A stretch of DNA of 37,912 bases from Modicisalibacter coralii (GTDB taxonomy: Bacteria > Pseudomonadota > Gammaproteobacteria > Pseudomonadales > Halomonadaceae), in the NCBI RefSeq assembly GCF_004117855.1, contig NZ_QWBW01000047.1, forward strand, positions 1 to 37,912. Direction: 5' to 3'. A program made the translations under genes and the position numbers. Within the stretch, counting starts at the first letter, position 1; each line of letters starts with the position of its first letter. Shown piece after piece: positions 15,481 to 23,387 of this stretch. The notes below the pieces were generated by a model. That model saw nothing but the letters and a program-made list of their open reading frames with translations. It was not told the DNA's origin and searched no databases.

Positions 15481-15513
15481 CCGCCGCGACCGGCTCATGC
15501 CGAGCGGCGGTTT
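15481..15513 (+). terminator. Putative terminator of the TRAP/AtuA operon
   Basis: CCGCCGC (15481-15487) pairs with GCGGCGG (15504-15510), and an inner CGGC/GCCG stem (15491-15494 with 15499-15502) closes a TCAT loop; TTT follows. It stands 14 bases after the last stop of the operon. Confidence 0.55.
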
Positions 15514-15561
15514 CGCGCCCGGGGGCATGGCCGGCGACACCTTGTCTTGCCTTCGTTCAAC

Positions 15562-15581
15562 ATGTCTGTAATTCTGGACAT
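15562..15581. promoter_or_regulatory. ArsR operator and promoter
   Basis: ATGTC (15562-15566) and GACAT (15577-15581) form an inverted repeat ending at the arsR start codon. A -10-like TGTAAT (15567-15572) lies between the arms, with a weak TTGTCT (15542-15547) upstream. Repressor binding here would block the promoter; the predicted transcript starts only a few bases before the ATG. Confidence 0.5.
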
Positions 15582-15935
15582 ATGGACGATAACGATCTGC
15601 TCGAAACCTTCGCCGCGCTCTCCCAGGCGACCCGGCTGGAGACCTTCCGCCTGCTGGTACGCCATGAGCCGGAGGGGCTGCCGGCCGGCGAGATCGCCCG
15701 TCTTTTGGGGGTTCCGCACAACACCATGTCGACCCATCTCGGCGTGCTGGCACGCTCGGGGCTGGTGGTCTCGCGCCGGGAGAGTCGGTCGGTCATCTAC
15801 CGGGCCAGCCTCGGTCACATGCGGGAGGTGCTCGGCTTCCTGGTGCGCGACTGCTGTGCCGGCCGGCCCGAGCTGTGCGAGCCGCTGCTCGAGGAACTGC
15901 AGCCTGGCTGTCCATCAACAGGGGATCCGTCATGA
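15582..15935 (+). CDS. arsR: ArsR family arsenic-responsive repressor
   Basis: The 117-residue protein starts at ATG 15582; the longer frame begins inside the previous gene. It is a winged helix-turn-helix protein: LLETFAALSQATRLETFRLL, GEIARLLGVPHNTMSTHLGVLARSGLV, SRRESRSVIYRAS. The usual helix-3 CxC metal site is absent. Instead cysteines cluster at the C-terminus (Cys91, Cys92, Cys99, plus Cys110), like the C-terminal As(III) site described in the Acidithiobacillus ferrooxidans ArsR. Binding of arsenite or antimonite should release it from DNA. There is no Shine-Dalgarno sequence and the promoter -10 lies about ten bases upstream, so the message may be leaderless. Its stop overlaps arsC (ATGA). 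Confidence 0.92.
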   Translation: MDDNDLLETFAALSQATRLETFRLLVRHEPEGLPAGEIARLLGVPHNTMSTHLGVLARSGLVVSRRESRSVIYRASLGHMREVLGFLVRDCCAGRPELCEPLLEELQPGCPSTGDPS

Positions 15936-16345
15936 TCAGCGTGATCTATCACAACCCAGACTGCGGCACGTCGCGCAATACGCTGGCGATGATGCGCCAG
16001 TCCGGCGAGGAGCCGCATGTCATCGAGTACCTGAAGACGCCGCCTTCACGAGCGAAACTGCTCGAGCTGCTCGCGGCGATGGCCATGGCCCCGCGGGAAC
16101 TGCTGCGGCGCAAGGGCACGCCCTACGACGAACTGGGTTTGGACGACCCGGCACTGAGCGATGCGCAACTGATCGACGCCATGCTGGCGAATCCGATCCT
16201 GATCAACCGCCCGATCGTGGTCACGGAGCGGGGCACGGGACTGTGCCGGCCGTCGGAAAGGGTCCTGGCGCTGCTGCCCGACCCGGTGGCCGAGTTCACC
16301 AAGGAAGACGGCGAGGTCGTGCGTGCCCCGGGAGCGGCGTCGTGA
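15932..16345 (+). CDS. arsC: Arsenate reductase, glutaredoxin-dependent
   Basis: ArsC reduces arsenate to arsenite with glutathione and glutaredoxin. The 137-residue protein starts IYHNPDCGTSRNTLAM, the active-site loop of the glutaredoxin-linked class with catalytic Cys11. Downstream arginines in ELLRRKG and NRPIVVTERG correspond to the anion-binding arginines of plasmid R773 ArsC. GTPYDELGLDDPALSDAQLIDAML also fits. It overlaps arsR by four bases and is followed 67 bp later by arsB, completing a reduce-then-export route. Cytosolic. Confidence 0.95.
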   Translation: MISVIYHNPDCGTSRNTLAMMRQSGEEPHVIEYLKTPPSRAKLLELLAAMAMAPRELLRRKGTPYDELGLDDPALSDAQLIDAMLANPILINRPIVVTERGTGLCRPSERVLALLPDPVAEFTKEDGEVVRAPGAAS

Positions 16346-16412
16346 AATCGCGTCGGTGATAGCCCCGAGCCGCCATGGCCCTTACATCCGATAGCGAGAC
16401 AGGGAGTCGAAC

Positions 16413-17720
16413 ATGCTGGCCTTCGCCATCTTTCTGGTCACTCTGGTGCTGGTCATCTGGCAGCCCCGCGGGCTGGGTATCGGCTGGAGCGCGCTGGGCG
16501 GCGCCGCGGTGGCGCTGGCCACCGGCGTCGTCGACTGGGCCGATGTGGGTACCGTCTGGCACATCGTCTGGGATGCCACCTTCACCTTCGTGGCGCTGAT
16601 CATCATCTCCTTGATCCTCGACGAGGCCGGCTTCTTCGCCTGGGCGGCGCTGCACATCGCCCGCTGGGGCGACGGGCGGGGGCGACGGCTGTTCCCGCTG
16701 ATCGTGGTGCTCGGTGCGCTGATCGCGGCGGTGTTCGCCAACGACGGCGCGGCGCTGCTGCTGACGCCGATCGTCGTCGCCATCCTGGCGCGGCTCGAGT
16801 TCAGTACCGGGGCGGCGCTGGCCTTCATCATCGCCACCGGCTTCGTCGCCGACACCACCAGCCTGCCGCTGATCATCTCCAACCTGGTCAACATCGTCAG
16901 CGCCAATTACTTCGTGATCGGCTTCGATCGTTACGCCCAGGTGATGGTCCCGGTCGATCTGGTATCGCTGGCCGCCACCCTGCTGGTACTGGGGTGGTAT
17001 TTCCGTCGCGAGATCCCGCCTCGCTATGACGTCGAACGTCTGGAGGTGCCGGCGGCGGCGATTCGCGACCGCCAGGTCTTTCGTGCGGCCTTCCCCCTGC
17101 TGATCGTGCTGCTGATTGCGCTGTTCCTGACCGAGCGCTGGGCGATTCCGTTCTGCGTGATCATGGGTAGCGCGACGTTGGTGCTGATGGCCATCGCCGG
17201 GCGCTGGTTCACCCCGGGGCACGTGCACGTCGTCTCGCTCAAGCGGGTGATCAAGAACGCCCCCTGGCAGATCGTGCTGTTCTCGCTGGGCATGTATCTG
17301 GTGGTCTACGGGCTGGGCAACGCCTGGCTCACCGCCGGCGCGTCACGGGTGCTGGTATGGCTCGCCGGGCAGGGCGATCTGGTGGCGACCGTGGGGACCG
17401 GCGTGCTTTCGGCACTGCTCGCCTCGTTGATGAACAACCTGCCCTCGACGCTGGTCGGCGCCCTGGCCATCGATCAGGCGCAGGTCGCCAGCCAGACCCA
17501 GCAGTTGATGGTCTATGCCAACGTCATCGGCAATGACCTGGGGCCCAAGTTCACGCCCATCGGCAGTCTCGCCACGCTGCTCTGGTTGCACGTGCTGGCC
17601 GGCAAGGGCTATCGCATCGGCTGGGGTCAGTACATGAAGGTGGGGCTGGTCATCACTCCGCCGGTGCTGCTGGCCGCGCTGCTCGCCCTGGCGTGGTGGC
17701 TGCCGGCAATCACCCCCTGA
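16413..17720 (+). CDS. arsB: Arsenite/antimonite efflux pump ArsB
   Basis: The 435-residue inner-membrane protein has twelve or so hydrophobic segments and the ArsB hallmarks: WQPRGLGIGWSALGGA near the start, VFANDGAALLLTPIVVAIL, GFVADTTSLPLIISNLVNI, ALIASLMNN-like sequence (LLASLMNNLPSTLVGALAI) and NVIGNDLGPKFTPIGSLATLLWLHVL. It exports arsenite or antimonite, by proton gradient or with an ArsA ATPase; no arsA is present here, so it probably works as a secondary carrier. It is the last gene of arsRCB; no arsH, acr3 or arsD follows. Confidence 0.96.
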   Translation: MLAFAIFLVTLVLVIWQPRGLGIGWSALGGAAVALATGVVDWADVGTVWHIVWDATFTFVALIIISLILDEAGFFAWAALHIARWGDGRGRRLFPLIVVLGALIAAVFANDGAALLLTPIVVAILARLEFSTGAALAFIIATGFVADTTSLPLIISNLVNIVSANYFVIGFDRYAQVMVPVDLVSLAATLLVLGWYFRREIPPRYDVERLEVPAAAIRDRQVFRAAFPLLIVLLIALFLTERWAIPFCVIMGSATLVLMAIAGRWFTPGHVHVVSLKRVIKNAPWQIVLFSLGMYLVVYGLGNAWLTAGASRVLVWLAGQGDLVATVGTGVLSALLASLMNNLPSTLVGALAIDQAQVASQTQQLMVYANVIGNDLGPKFTPIGSLATLLWLHVLAGKGYRIGWGQYMKVGLVITPPVLLAALLALAWWLPAITP

Positions 17721-17914
17721 AGCGGGTCGAAACGCGGCGCCCTTTCGGTACCTCGAGGGCGTGAAACAGGGCGTGACCCGCGGGGCACGCCGGATGGTCT
17801 GCGTCGACTGAGCGTTGACGCCGGGCGTCCTCTTATGCCCAATGAAGGATTGACGGTCGTCGCCGGCTCCCCCGAGCGTATACGGCGATCGAGTTGCCGA
17901 ATTCTGGCCATCCA

Positions 17915-17934
17915 ATATCAGTAATTGTTGATAT
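17915..17934. promoter_or_regulatory. Inverted repeat upstream of the AraC-type gene
   Basis: ATATCA (17915-17920) and TGATAT (17929-17934) are separated by eight bases, 55 bases before the regulator start, in a locally AT-rich stretch. It may be part of the promoter or an operator. The rest of the 269-bp gap from arsB (17721-17989) shows only a weak hairpin at 17738-17761 (CGCCCT/AGGGCG) without a T-run. Confidence 0.35.
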
Positions 17935-17989
17935 ATGTCGATCATGGGTTGCCAGGTTCGCTGATGGCCTTTTCGCGGGGTAAGGTGCC

Positions 17990-18973
17990 ATGGACAACAA
18001 GAAAATCCCTATCGGGAAACCCAGTAGTCTGCCGAATTTTTTTCACGATGATACGCGAGACGTGCATCAGCACGCGAAATGTCTGAAAGGCTGGCGCCTG
18101 GATTTTCTCCAGATGAGCGAAGGGCCTTTCGAAGGCGAAGTCGTCCTCTTCGAGCTGGAAGGGCTCAAGATCATCAAGGACAGAATCAGCCAGTCCGTGC
18201 TCAAGAAAGGCGAGCTGGAGAACGCCTCGATCAGCTTCAGCGTGCCGTTATCGCAACCCCAATCCCCGCTCGTCTGCCAGGGAAAGACCTATCAGAAACC
18301 CGGGGTGTTGGCCCTGAGAAAAGGCGAGTTGCCGGAAATCAGGGTGCCGGCCGGCCTCGAACTGCTCTGCCTGAGCATGGACTCCCGGTCTCTGCTGGGG
18401 TTGCTGGACGGCCCCGATACCGGTATCGAGCAGTCGCTGGCCAAACCCTGTTACCTGCCCATCCCGGCGGGCTATCGAAATCTGGCCCGGCTCTTCGAAC
18501 TCACGTGCCAGTCGCGATTGTTTCATGATTACCCCGCCGTTCGGCGCGAGTTGCGCGATGACTTCCTGAGTCAGCTGCTGATTTTCCTGGAACGTGGCGA
18601 AGTCGAAAAGATCACCACATCCGCGCGCAAGCGCGTCGTCGATCGGGCGCGGGAGGTCATCGCCGCCAACGAGGACGATACGCTGACCATCCTTGCACTG
18701 TGCCAGGCCATCGGGGTGAGTCGACGCAAGCTGCAGTACTGCTTCCAGGACTGTCTGGGAGTCAGTCCCGTCACCTATATCAGGCTGTACCGCCTCAATG
18801 AAGTCCATAAGTCGCTGCTGAACGCGGGGGCAACGACCCATGTTCAGGACGAGGCGGCTCGCCGAGGGTTCTACCATCTGGGGCGTTTTGCCCTGGAGTA
18901 CCGGCGGCTGTTTGGGGAAAGGCCCTCGGAGACGTTGCGACGCGTCCAGGCCAATCGTGCCGAATCCGGATAA
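17990..18973 (+). CDS. AraC family transcriptional regulator (EutR-like)
   Basis: The 327-residue protein ends in a two-helix-turn-helix AraC domain (about residues 210-320): VVDRAREVIAANEDDTLTILALCQAIGVSRRKLQYCFQDCLGVSPVTYIRLYRLNEV in overlapping pieces, then a second unit with GFYHLGRFALEYRRLFGERPSE. The N-terminal ~200 residues form a sensor domain similar in arrangement to EutR/FeaR-type regulators, with GVLALRKGELPEIRVPAGLELL. It lies in the same direction as the channel, MFS carrier and amidase that follow, 59 bp upstream of the first, and is the likely activator of those genes. The inducer is not evident. Confidence 0.85.
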   Translation: MDNKKIPIGKPSSLPNFFHDDTRDVHQHAKCLKGWRLDFLQMSEGPFEGEVVLFELEGLKIIKDRISQSVLKKGELENASISFSVPLSQPQSPLVCQGKTYQKPGVLALRKGELPEIRVPAGLELLCLSMDSRSLLGLLDGPDTGIEQSLAKPCYLPIPAGYRNLARLFELTCQSRLFHDYPAVRRELRDDFLSQLLIFLERGEVEKITTSARKRVVDRAREVIAANEDDTLTILALCQAIGVSRRKLQYCFQDCLGVSPVTYIRLYRLNEVHKSLLNAGATTHVQDEAARRGFYHLGRFALEYRRLFGERPSETLRRVQANRAESG

Positions 18974-19032
18974 CGCCGAATCGGTGCCCGTGGTTAATCT
19001 CGTGCCCAATAATCACAACGACAAGGTGCACG

Positions 19033-19956
19033 ATGAACAAGAATCTCGCAGTATCCCTGACGCTGGCCGGCATGGCCCTTGCGGGCCCGGCCCTGGCCAC
19101 CGAGGCCGGGGCGCCCACCACCGCGATGGGGGTCTTCGACTTCGGCTCCGGTTTCCTTCCCCCGGCGACGCCGCACGGCAGTGTCGGCTTTCGCACGGCC
19201 TGGTACTCCGCCGATGACCTGAAGACCGCCGACGGTTCCTCCTCGCCCAACGACTTCTCCCTCGACGTGCTCTCGATCGGGCTGTCCTATATCTACATGA
19301 CGGACAAGACGTTCCTGGGGGCCCGCTACGGTTTCGGCGGCGTGGCGCCGTTTTTCGACATGGATGCCTCGTTGCGCGTCAAGGCCGGCGGGCGCACGGT
19401 GTTCGAGGACGACGCGAGCCCGTTCGCCCAGGCCGACCTGCAGATCCTGCCGGTGATGCTCGAGTGGCGGCCGCGGCCGGGCATGGGGGTCACCGCGCAA
19501 TTCCAGATCCAGGCCCCGACCGGCGACTACGACGAGGATCGGCTGGTCAGCCCGGGGCTCAATCACTGGGCCTTCTCGCCGATCGTCGGCTTCAGCTACA
19601 TCACCCCCGGCGGCTTCGAGTTCTCCACGCTGTCGCAACTGGATATCAACACGCGCAACCACGCCACGGATTACCGCAACGGTATCGAGTACCGCAACGA
19701 ATTCGCGCTCGGTCAGCATGTCGGTGCCTGGACGCTCGGGGTGGGCGGTTACTACTACGATCAGCTCACCGACGACGACAGCCCCTCGCTGGCCGACGGC
19801 GACGGCAATCGGGCCAAGACCTGGGCCGCCGGCCCGGCGCTCAGCTATGTCGAGCCCGGCATGCCGGCCGTGTGGCTTCACGCCTATCAGGAGTTCGGCG
19901 CCGAGAACCGTGCCGAAGGCTACAACATGGCGCTCCGTGTGGCCTACAGCTTCTAG
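19033..19956 (+). CDS. SphA/MetA-family outer-membrane transporter protein
   Basis: The 307-residue protein opens with a signal peptide (MNKNLAVSLTLAGMALAGPALA). The rest consists of alternating short amphipathic strands ending in an aromatic residue (LRVAYSF), typical of an outer-membrane beta barrel. It resembles the 'phenol degradation protein, meta pathway' family (SphA, MetA), with YIYMTDKTFLGARYGFG, QIQAPTGDYDEDRLVSPGLNHWAFSP and NYAT-like HATDYRNGIEY segments. Such channels often accompany catabolic genes for aromatic or hydrophobic substrates. Here it precedes an MFS carrier by nine bases and an amidase, suggesting that all three serve uptake and hydrolysis of one amide substrate. Confidence 0.85.
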   Translation: MNKNLAVSLTLAGMALAGPALATEAGAPTTAMGVFDFGSGFLPPATPHGSVGFRTAWYSADDLKTADGSSSPNDFSLDVLSIGLSYIYMTDKTFLGARYGFGGVAPFFDMDASLRVKAGGRTVFEDDASPFAQADLQILPVMLEWRPRPGMGVTAQFQIQAPTGDYDEDRLVSPGLNHWAFSPIVGFSYITPGGFEFSTLSQLDINTRNHATDYRNGIEYRNEFALGQHVGAWTLGVGGYYYDQLTDDDSPSLADGDGNRAKTWAAGPALSYVEPGMPAVWLHAYQEFGAENRAEGYNMALRVAYSF

Positions 19957-19965
19957 GGGGGACGC

Positions 19966-21189
19966 ATGACAACGACGACTTCACAAAGGCAGGCCGGGAC
20001 CCGCGAGGGGGCCGTGTTGCTGCTGGGCAGCAGCCTGACCATCGTCGGCTCGGTGATGGTGACCTCGGTAATCCCCAAGATGATGGCGGAGTTCGCGCCC
20101 ACCAATCCGCATGCCGACCTCTGGGTGCCGCTCGCCATCACCGGGCCGGCGCTGGCGATCGCGCTGTTCGCGCCGGTGGCCGGGTGGCTGGCGGATCGTG
20201 TCGGTCGCAAGCCGATGCTGGTGGTCGCGACCCTGCTCTACGCCATTCTGGGTGCCCTGCCGGCACAGCTCGATGCGCTGATGGGCCTGGTTGCCGCGCG
20301 ACTGCTGTTCGGCGTCGCCGAGGCGATGATCATGACCGGCTGCTCGACCCTGATCGCCGACTACTGGCGCGGCGAGCAACGCATGCGCTACGTCAACGGC
20401 CAGGTGATAACCATCGGCCTGGTCGGGGCGATCTTCTTCGCCGTGGGCGGCATGCTGGGCGAGGCCTCCTGGCGTACCCCCTTCTATCTCTACCTGCTGC
20501 CGCTGCTGCTGGTGCCGTTCATGCTGCGCGTGCTGTGGGAGCCGTCCCTCGAGCGTCAGCAGGCGTCCGACCAGGAGCGGGGCGAGGGCCGGGTGGACGT
20601 GGCCGCGCTGGTGGCCGGCTGCCTGCTGATCGGCGTGGGCATGGTGCTGTGCTTCGTCGTCACCATCCAGACGCCGGTGGTGCTGGTCGGCCTGGGCGTG
20701 ACGTCGAGTACCCTGATCGGGCTGGGCGCGGGCTGGGCGCTGCTCGCCTCGCTGCTGGGCGCGCTGCTGTGGCCCTGGGCACGGCGGGCGCTGGGCACGC
20801 GGGGCTGCAATGTGCTGTTGCTGCTGCTGCTGGCCATCGGGCTGTGGATACTCGCCGAGGCGCCCGACTACACGACCGTGCTGCTGGCGGTGACCATCCA
20901 CGGCATCGGCGCCGGCATGCTGGTGCCCAATGCCATGGCGCCGGTGATGAACGCCCTGACACCCAAGACCCGCGGCCGGGGGATGGGCCTGTTCACCGGC
21001 TGCCTTTACATCGGCCAGTTCGTCAGCCCGCTGGTGGTGGACCTGGCGGCGGGCCTCGGCGGCGATCTGACACACGCCATCCTGCTGCTCGCCGGGCTCG
21101 GGGCGCTCTACGCCCTCGGCTGGGCTGGCGCGGCCTGGTGGGGGCGCGCGCTCGTGGCCGCCTCCCGACACGACCGTTCCCCTTCCTGA
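19966..21189 (+). CDS. MFS transporter
   Basis: The 407-residue inner-membrane protein has twelve predicted helices. The motif-A loop WLADRVGRKPMLV lies between helices 2 and 3, and RLLFGVAEAMIMTGCSTLIADYW resembles the helix 4-5 region of drug/metabolite MFS carriers. A polar loop rich in Gln/Glu (LERQQASDQERGEGR) lies between the two halves. The gene is nine bases from the channel gene upstream and 15 bases from the amidase downstream. In this setting import of the amidase substrate is as likely as export. The substrate cannot be named. Confidence 0.88.
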   Translation: MTTTTSQRQAGTREGAVLLLGSSLTIVGSVMVTSVIPKMMAEFAPTNPHADLWVPLAITGPALAIALFAPVAGWLADRVGRKPMLVVATLLYAILGALPAQLDALMGLVAARLLFGVAEAMIMTGCSTLIADYWRGEQRMRYVNGQVITIGLVGAIFFAVGGMLGEASWRTPFYLYLLPLLLVPFMLRVLWEPSLERQQASDQERGEGRVDVAALVAGCLLIGVGMVLCFVVTIQTPVVLVGLGVTSSTLIGLGAGWALLASLLGALLWPWARRALGTRGCNVLLLLLLAIGLWILAEAPDYTTVLLAVTIHGIGAGMLVPNAMAPVMNALTPKTRGRGMGLFTGCLYIGQFVSPLVVDLAAGLGGDLTHAILLLAGLGALYALGWAGAAWWGRALVAASRHDRSPS

Positions 21190-21204
21190 TCCGGAGACTC
21201 ATCG

Positions 21205-22674
21205 ATGACGCATGACATTCACCCTCTGCTGGACACGCAAGACGGGGTGGCGCTCGGCCAGTACGTGCGCACGGGCGAGGTATCGAGCACGCAACTGGTC
21301 GAGGCGGTCATCGAACGCCTGGAGCGTGTCGAGCCGCATCTCAACGCGGTGGTCGAGCGGCTCTACGACACCGCGCGCGAGCGCAGTCGCCAGCCCGTCG
21401 TCGCCGGGCAGCCGTTTGCCGGCGTACCGACGCTGATCAAGGATCTCTTCTCGCCGCTCGAAGGCGCCTTGATGACCCAGGGGTCGCGTGCCCTCGATGC
21501 GGTGCGTGCCCCCTTCGACGACGAACTGGTGTCACGCCTGCGCCGGGCCGGCTGCGTACCGCTGGGTACCACCGCCTCGCCCGAGTTCGGCACCTCCTAC
21601 ACCACCGAGTCGAGCCTGCACGGCGCCACCCGCAACCCCTGGGACCCCGAGCGCAGCGCGGGCGGCTCCAGCGGCGGGGCGGCGGCGCTGGTGGCCGCTC
21701 GGGTCGTGCCCTTTGCCCACGGCAACGATGGCGGTGGTTCGCTGCGCGTACCCGCTTCCTGCTGCGGGGTGTTCGGCTTCAAGCCGAGCCGGGGGCTGAT
21801 GCCGTCGGGACCGCTGGTCGGCGAGGGCTGGGGCGGCATGGCCATTTCCCATGCCATCACCCTCAGCGTGCGCGACAGCGCGGCATTGCTCGACGCCACC
21901 GCAGGGGCCGACCTCGGCGCGCCCTACGCGGCGCCGATCACGCCGATGAGCTATCGGGCGGCGACCGAGCGCGACCCCGGGGCGCTGCGTATCGGACTGA
22001 TCGAAGGACCCACGCTGGCCCCGGAAGCCGCGGCCGTCGCCCGCCAGAGCGCGGCGCTGTGCGAATCGCTGGGGCATCGCGTCGAGCCGGTCACGCTGCC
22101 GCTCGACTGGGAGACGTTCTATCACCGCTGCTTCGACATCATCGGGCCCAGCACCCGCGAGACCCTGGACAGCCTGGGCGAGATGCGCGGCTCCCCCATC
22201 GACGAGCAACTGCTGGAGCCGCGTACCCGGGTGATGCTGCGCGAGCGCGGGGATCTGGACGCCACCCGTTACATCGCCGCGATCCATTACATGCATGGGC
22301 TGGGGCGTCGGATGGCGGCACTCATGGAGCAGTTCGACGTGCTGCTGTCGCCGACCCTGGCGCGCCAGCCGCCGCGCATCGGCGAGCTGGATGCCTTCGA
22401 CGAGCGGCGCTCGCTGGCGGAGATCATCGGCGATTTCCATGGCTACTGCCCGTTCACCGCGCTGTTCAACGCCACCGGACAACCGGCGATGTCGCTGCCG
22501 CTCTACTGGACGGACACGGGTCTGCCGCTGGGCACCCATGTCGCGGGTCGCTTCGGCGAGGAAAGCCGGCTGTTTTCCCTGGCGGCCCAGCTCGAGCGCG
22601 CCCAGCCATGGGCCGGGCGGATTCCGCCGATTCATGCCGGCATGAGCGCGGCCCCCGACCTGCAAGCGGGCTAG
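21205..22674 (+). CDS. Amidase signature family enzyme
   Basis: The 489-residue protein carries the full amidase-signature triad: Lys79 in PTLIKD, the cis-Ser Ser155 in GGSSGG, and nucleophile Ser179 in GNDGGGSLR, with the family's 24-residue spacing between the two serines. The C-terminal part has FTALFNATGQPAMSLPLYW and LPLGTHVAGRFGEESRLFSLAAQLE, common to stand-alone amidases. It is not GatA: no gatC or gatB is adjacent and the context is catabolic. It would hydrolyse a carboxylic amide to acid and ammonia. A CVPLGTTASPEFG segment is well conserved. Cytosolic; no signal peptide. Substrate unknown. Confidence 0.93.
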   Translation: MTHDIHPLLDTQDGVALGQYVRTGEVSSTQLVEAVIERLERVEPHLNAVVERLYDTARERSRQPVVAGQPFAGVPTLIKDLFSPLEGALMTQGSRALDAVRAPFDDELVSRLRRAGCVPLGTTASPEFGTSYTTESSLHGATRNPWDPERSAGGSSGGAAALVAARVVPFAHGNDGGGSLRVPASCCGVFGFKPSRGLMPSGPLVGEGWGGMAISHAITLSVRDSAALLDATAGADLGAPYAAPITPMSYRAATERDPGALRIGLIEGPTLAPEAAAVARQSAALCESLGHRVEPVTLPLDWETFYHRCFDIIGPSTRETLDSLGEMRGSPIDEQLLEPRTRVMLRERGDLDATRYIAAIHYMHGLGRRMAALMEQFDVLLSPTLARQPPRIGELDAFDERRSLAEIIGDFHGYCPFTALFNATGQPAMSLPLYWTDTGLPLGTHVAGRFGEESRLFSLAAQLERAQPWAGRIPPIHAGMSAAPDLQAG

Positions 22675-22681
22675 CCGGAGT

Positions 22682-22718
22682 GGCCGGGCCGTGCCGGATC
22701 ACGCGACACGGCCCGGCC
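22682..22718. terminator. Terminator-like hairpin between amidase and maiA
   Basis: A perfect 12-bp GC stem (22682-22693 with 22707-22718) and 13-base loop lie between the convergent ends of the two genes. There is no T-run, so efficiency is uncertain. Confidence 0.55.
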
Positions 22719-22732
22719 GGCCCCGGGGCTTC

Positions 22733-23374
22733 TCAGGCCGCGTCGGGCTGACGTTCGGGCCGGGCCTCGGCGAACGCGGGCAGGGTCTCCAGATGCGCGA
22801 CGATGCGCTCGAGTGTCGGGTAGGCGCCCAGGTCGCAGTCGAAGCGCCGGGCGTTGAACACCTGCGGCACCAGGCAGACGTCGGCTAGGCTCGGGGTGTC
22901 GCCGTGACAGCAGGCCCTGGTGGCCGGGGTGCCCGCCAGCTGCGTTTCCAGCGCGGCGAAGCCTTCGGCGATCCAGTGACGGTACCAGGCGAGCCTGGCG
23001 TCTTCCCCGATACCCAGCTCGCCGGTCAGGTAGCCGAGCACCCGCAGGTTGTCGAGGGGATGGATCTCACAGGCGATCAGCTGGGCGAGCGCACGGACCC
23101 GTGCGCGGCCCTCGGCGTCGGCCGGCAGCAGCGGCGGCGCGGGATGGCGTTCGTCCAGGTATTCGCAGATCGCCAGCGACTGGGTCAGCCGCGTGCCGTC
23201 GTCGGTCTCGAGCACCGGCACCAGGCCCTGCGGGTGGCGGGCGAGATGCGCCGCGTCGCGCTGTTCGCCCTTGATCAGGTTCACCGGCACCTGCTCGCAG
23301 GCCAGGCCCTTGAGGTTGAGCGCGATACGCACCCGGTAGGCGGCCGAGGAGCGGAAATAGCCGTAGAGTCTCAT
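22733..23374 (-). CDS. maiA: Maleylacetoacetate isomerase
   Basis: This zeta-class glutathione transferase turns maleylacetoacetate into fumarylacetoacetate. The 213-residue chain opens LYGYFRSSAAYRVRIALNLKG, with the SSxxxR(V)R glutathione site that defines zeta GSTs. NPQG-like sequence (HPQGLVPVLE), LTQSLAICEYLDE, and the helical domain with CEIHPLDNLRVL and GDTPSLADVCLVPQVFNA follow. It is the last gene of the leftward homogentisate run, 13 bp after the fumarylacetoacetase gene, so the whole lower tyrosine pathway is contiguous. Confidence 0.94.
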   Translation of the reverse strand: MRLYGYFRSSAAYRVRIALNLKGLACEQVPVNLIKGEQRDAAHLARHPQGLVPVLETDDGTRLTQSLAICEYLDERHPAPPLLPADAEGRARVRALAQLIACEIHPLDNLRVLGYLTGELGIGEDARLAWYRHWIAEGFAALETQLAGTPATRACCHGDTPSLADVCLVPQVFNARRFDCDLGAYPTLERIVAHLETLPAFAEARPERQPDAA

Positions 23375-23387
23375 CGTGGCTCCCCGC

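Noticed and set aside
17738-17761. Hairpin after arsB as a terminator
   Set aside because: The stem is only six bases with a 12-base loop and no T-run, too weak to call as a terminator.
21205-22674. Amidase gene as gatA (Glu-tRNA amidotransferase subunit)
   Set aside because: There is no gatC or gatB nearby, and the gene lies in a transporter cluster with an AraC regulator.
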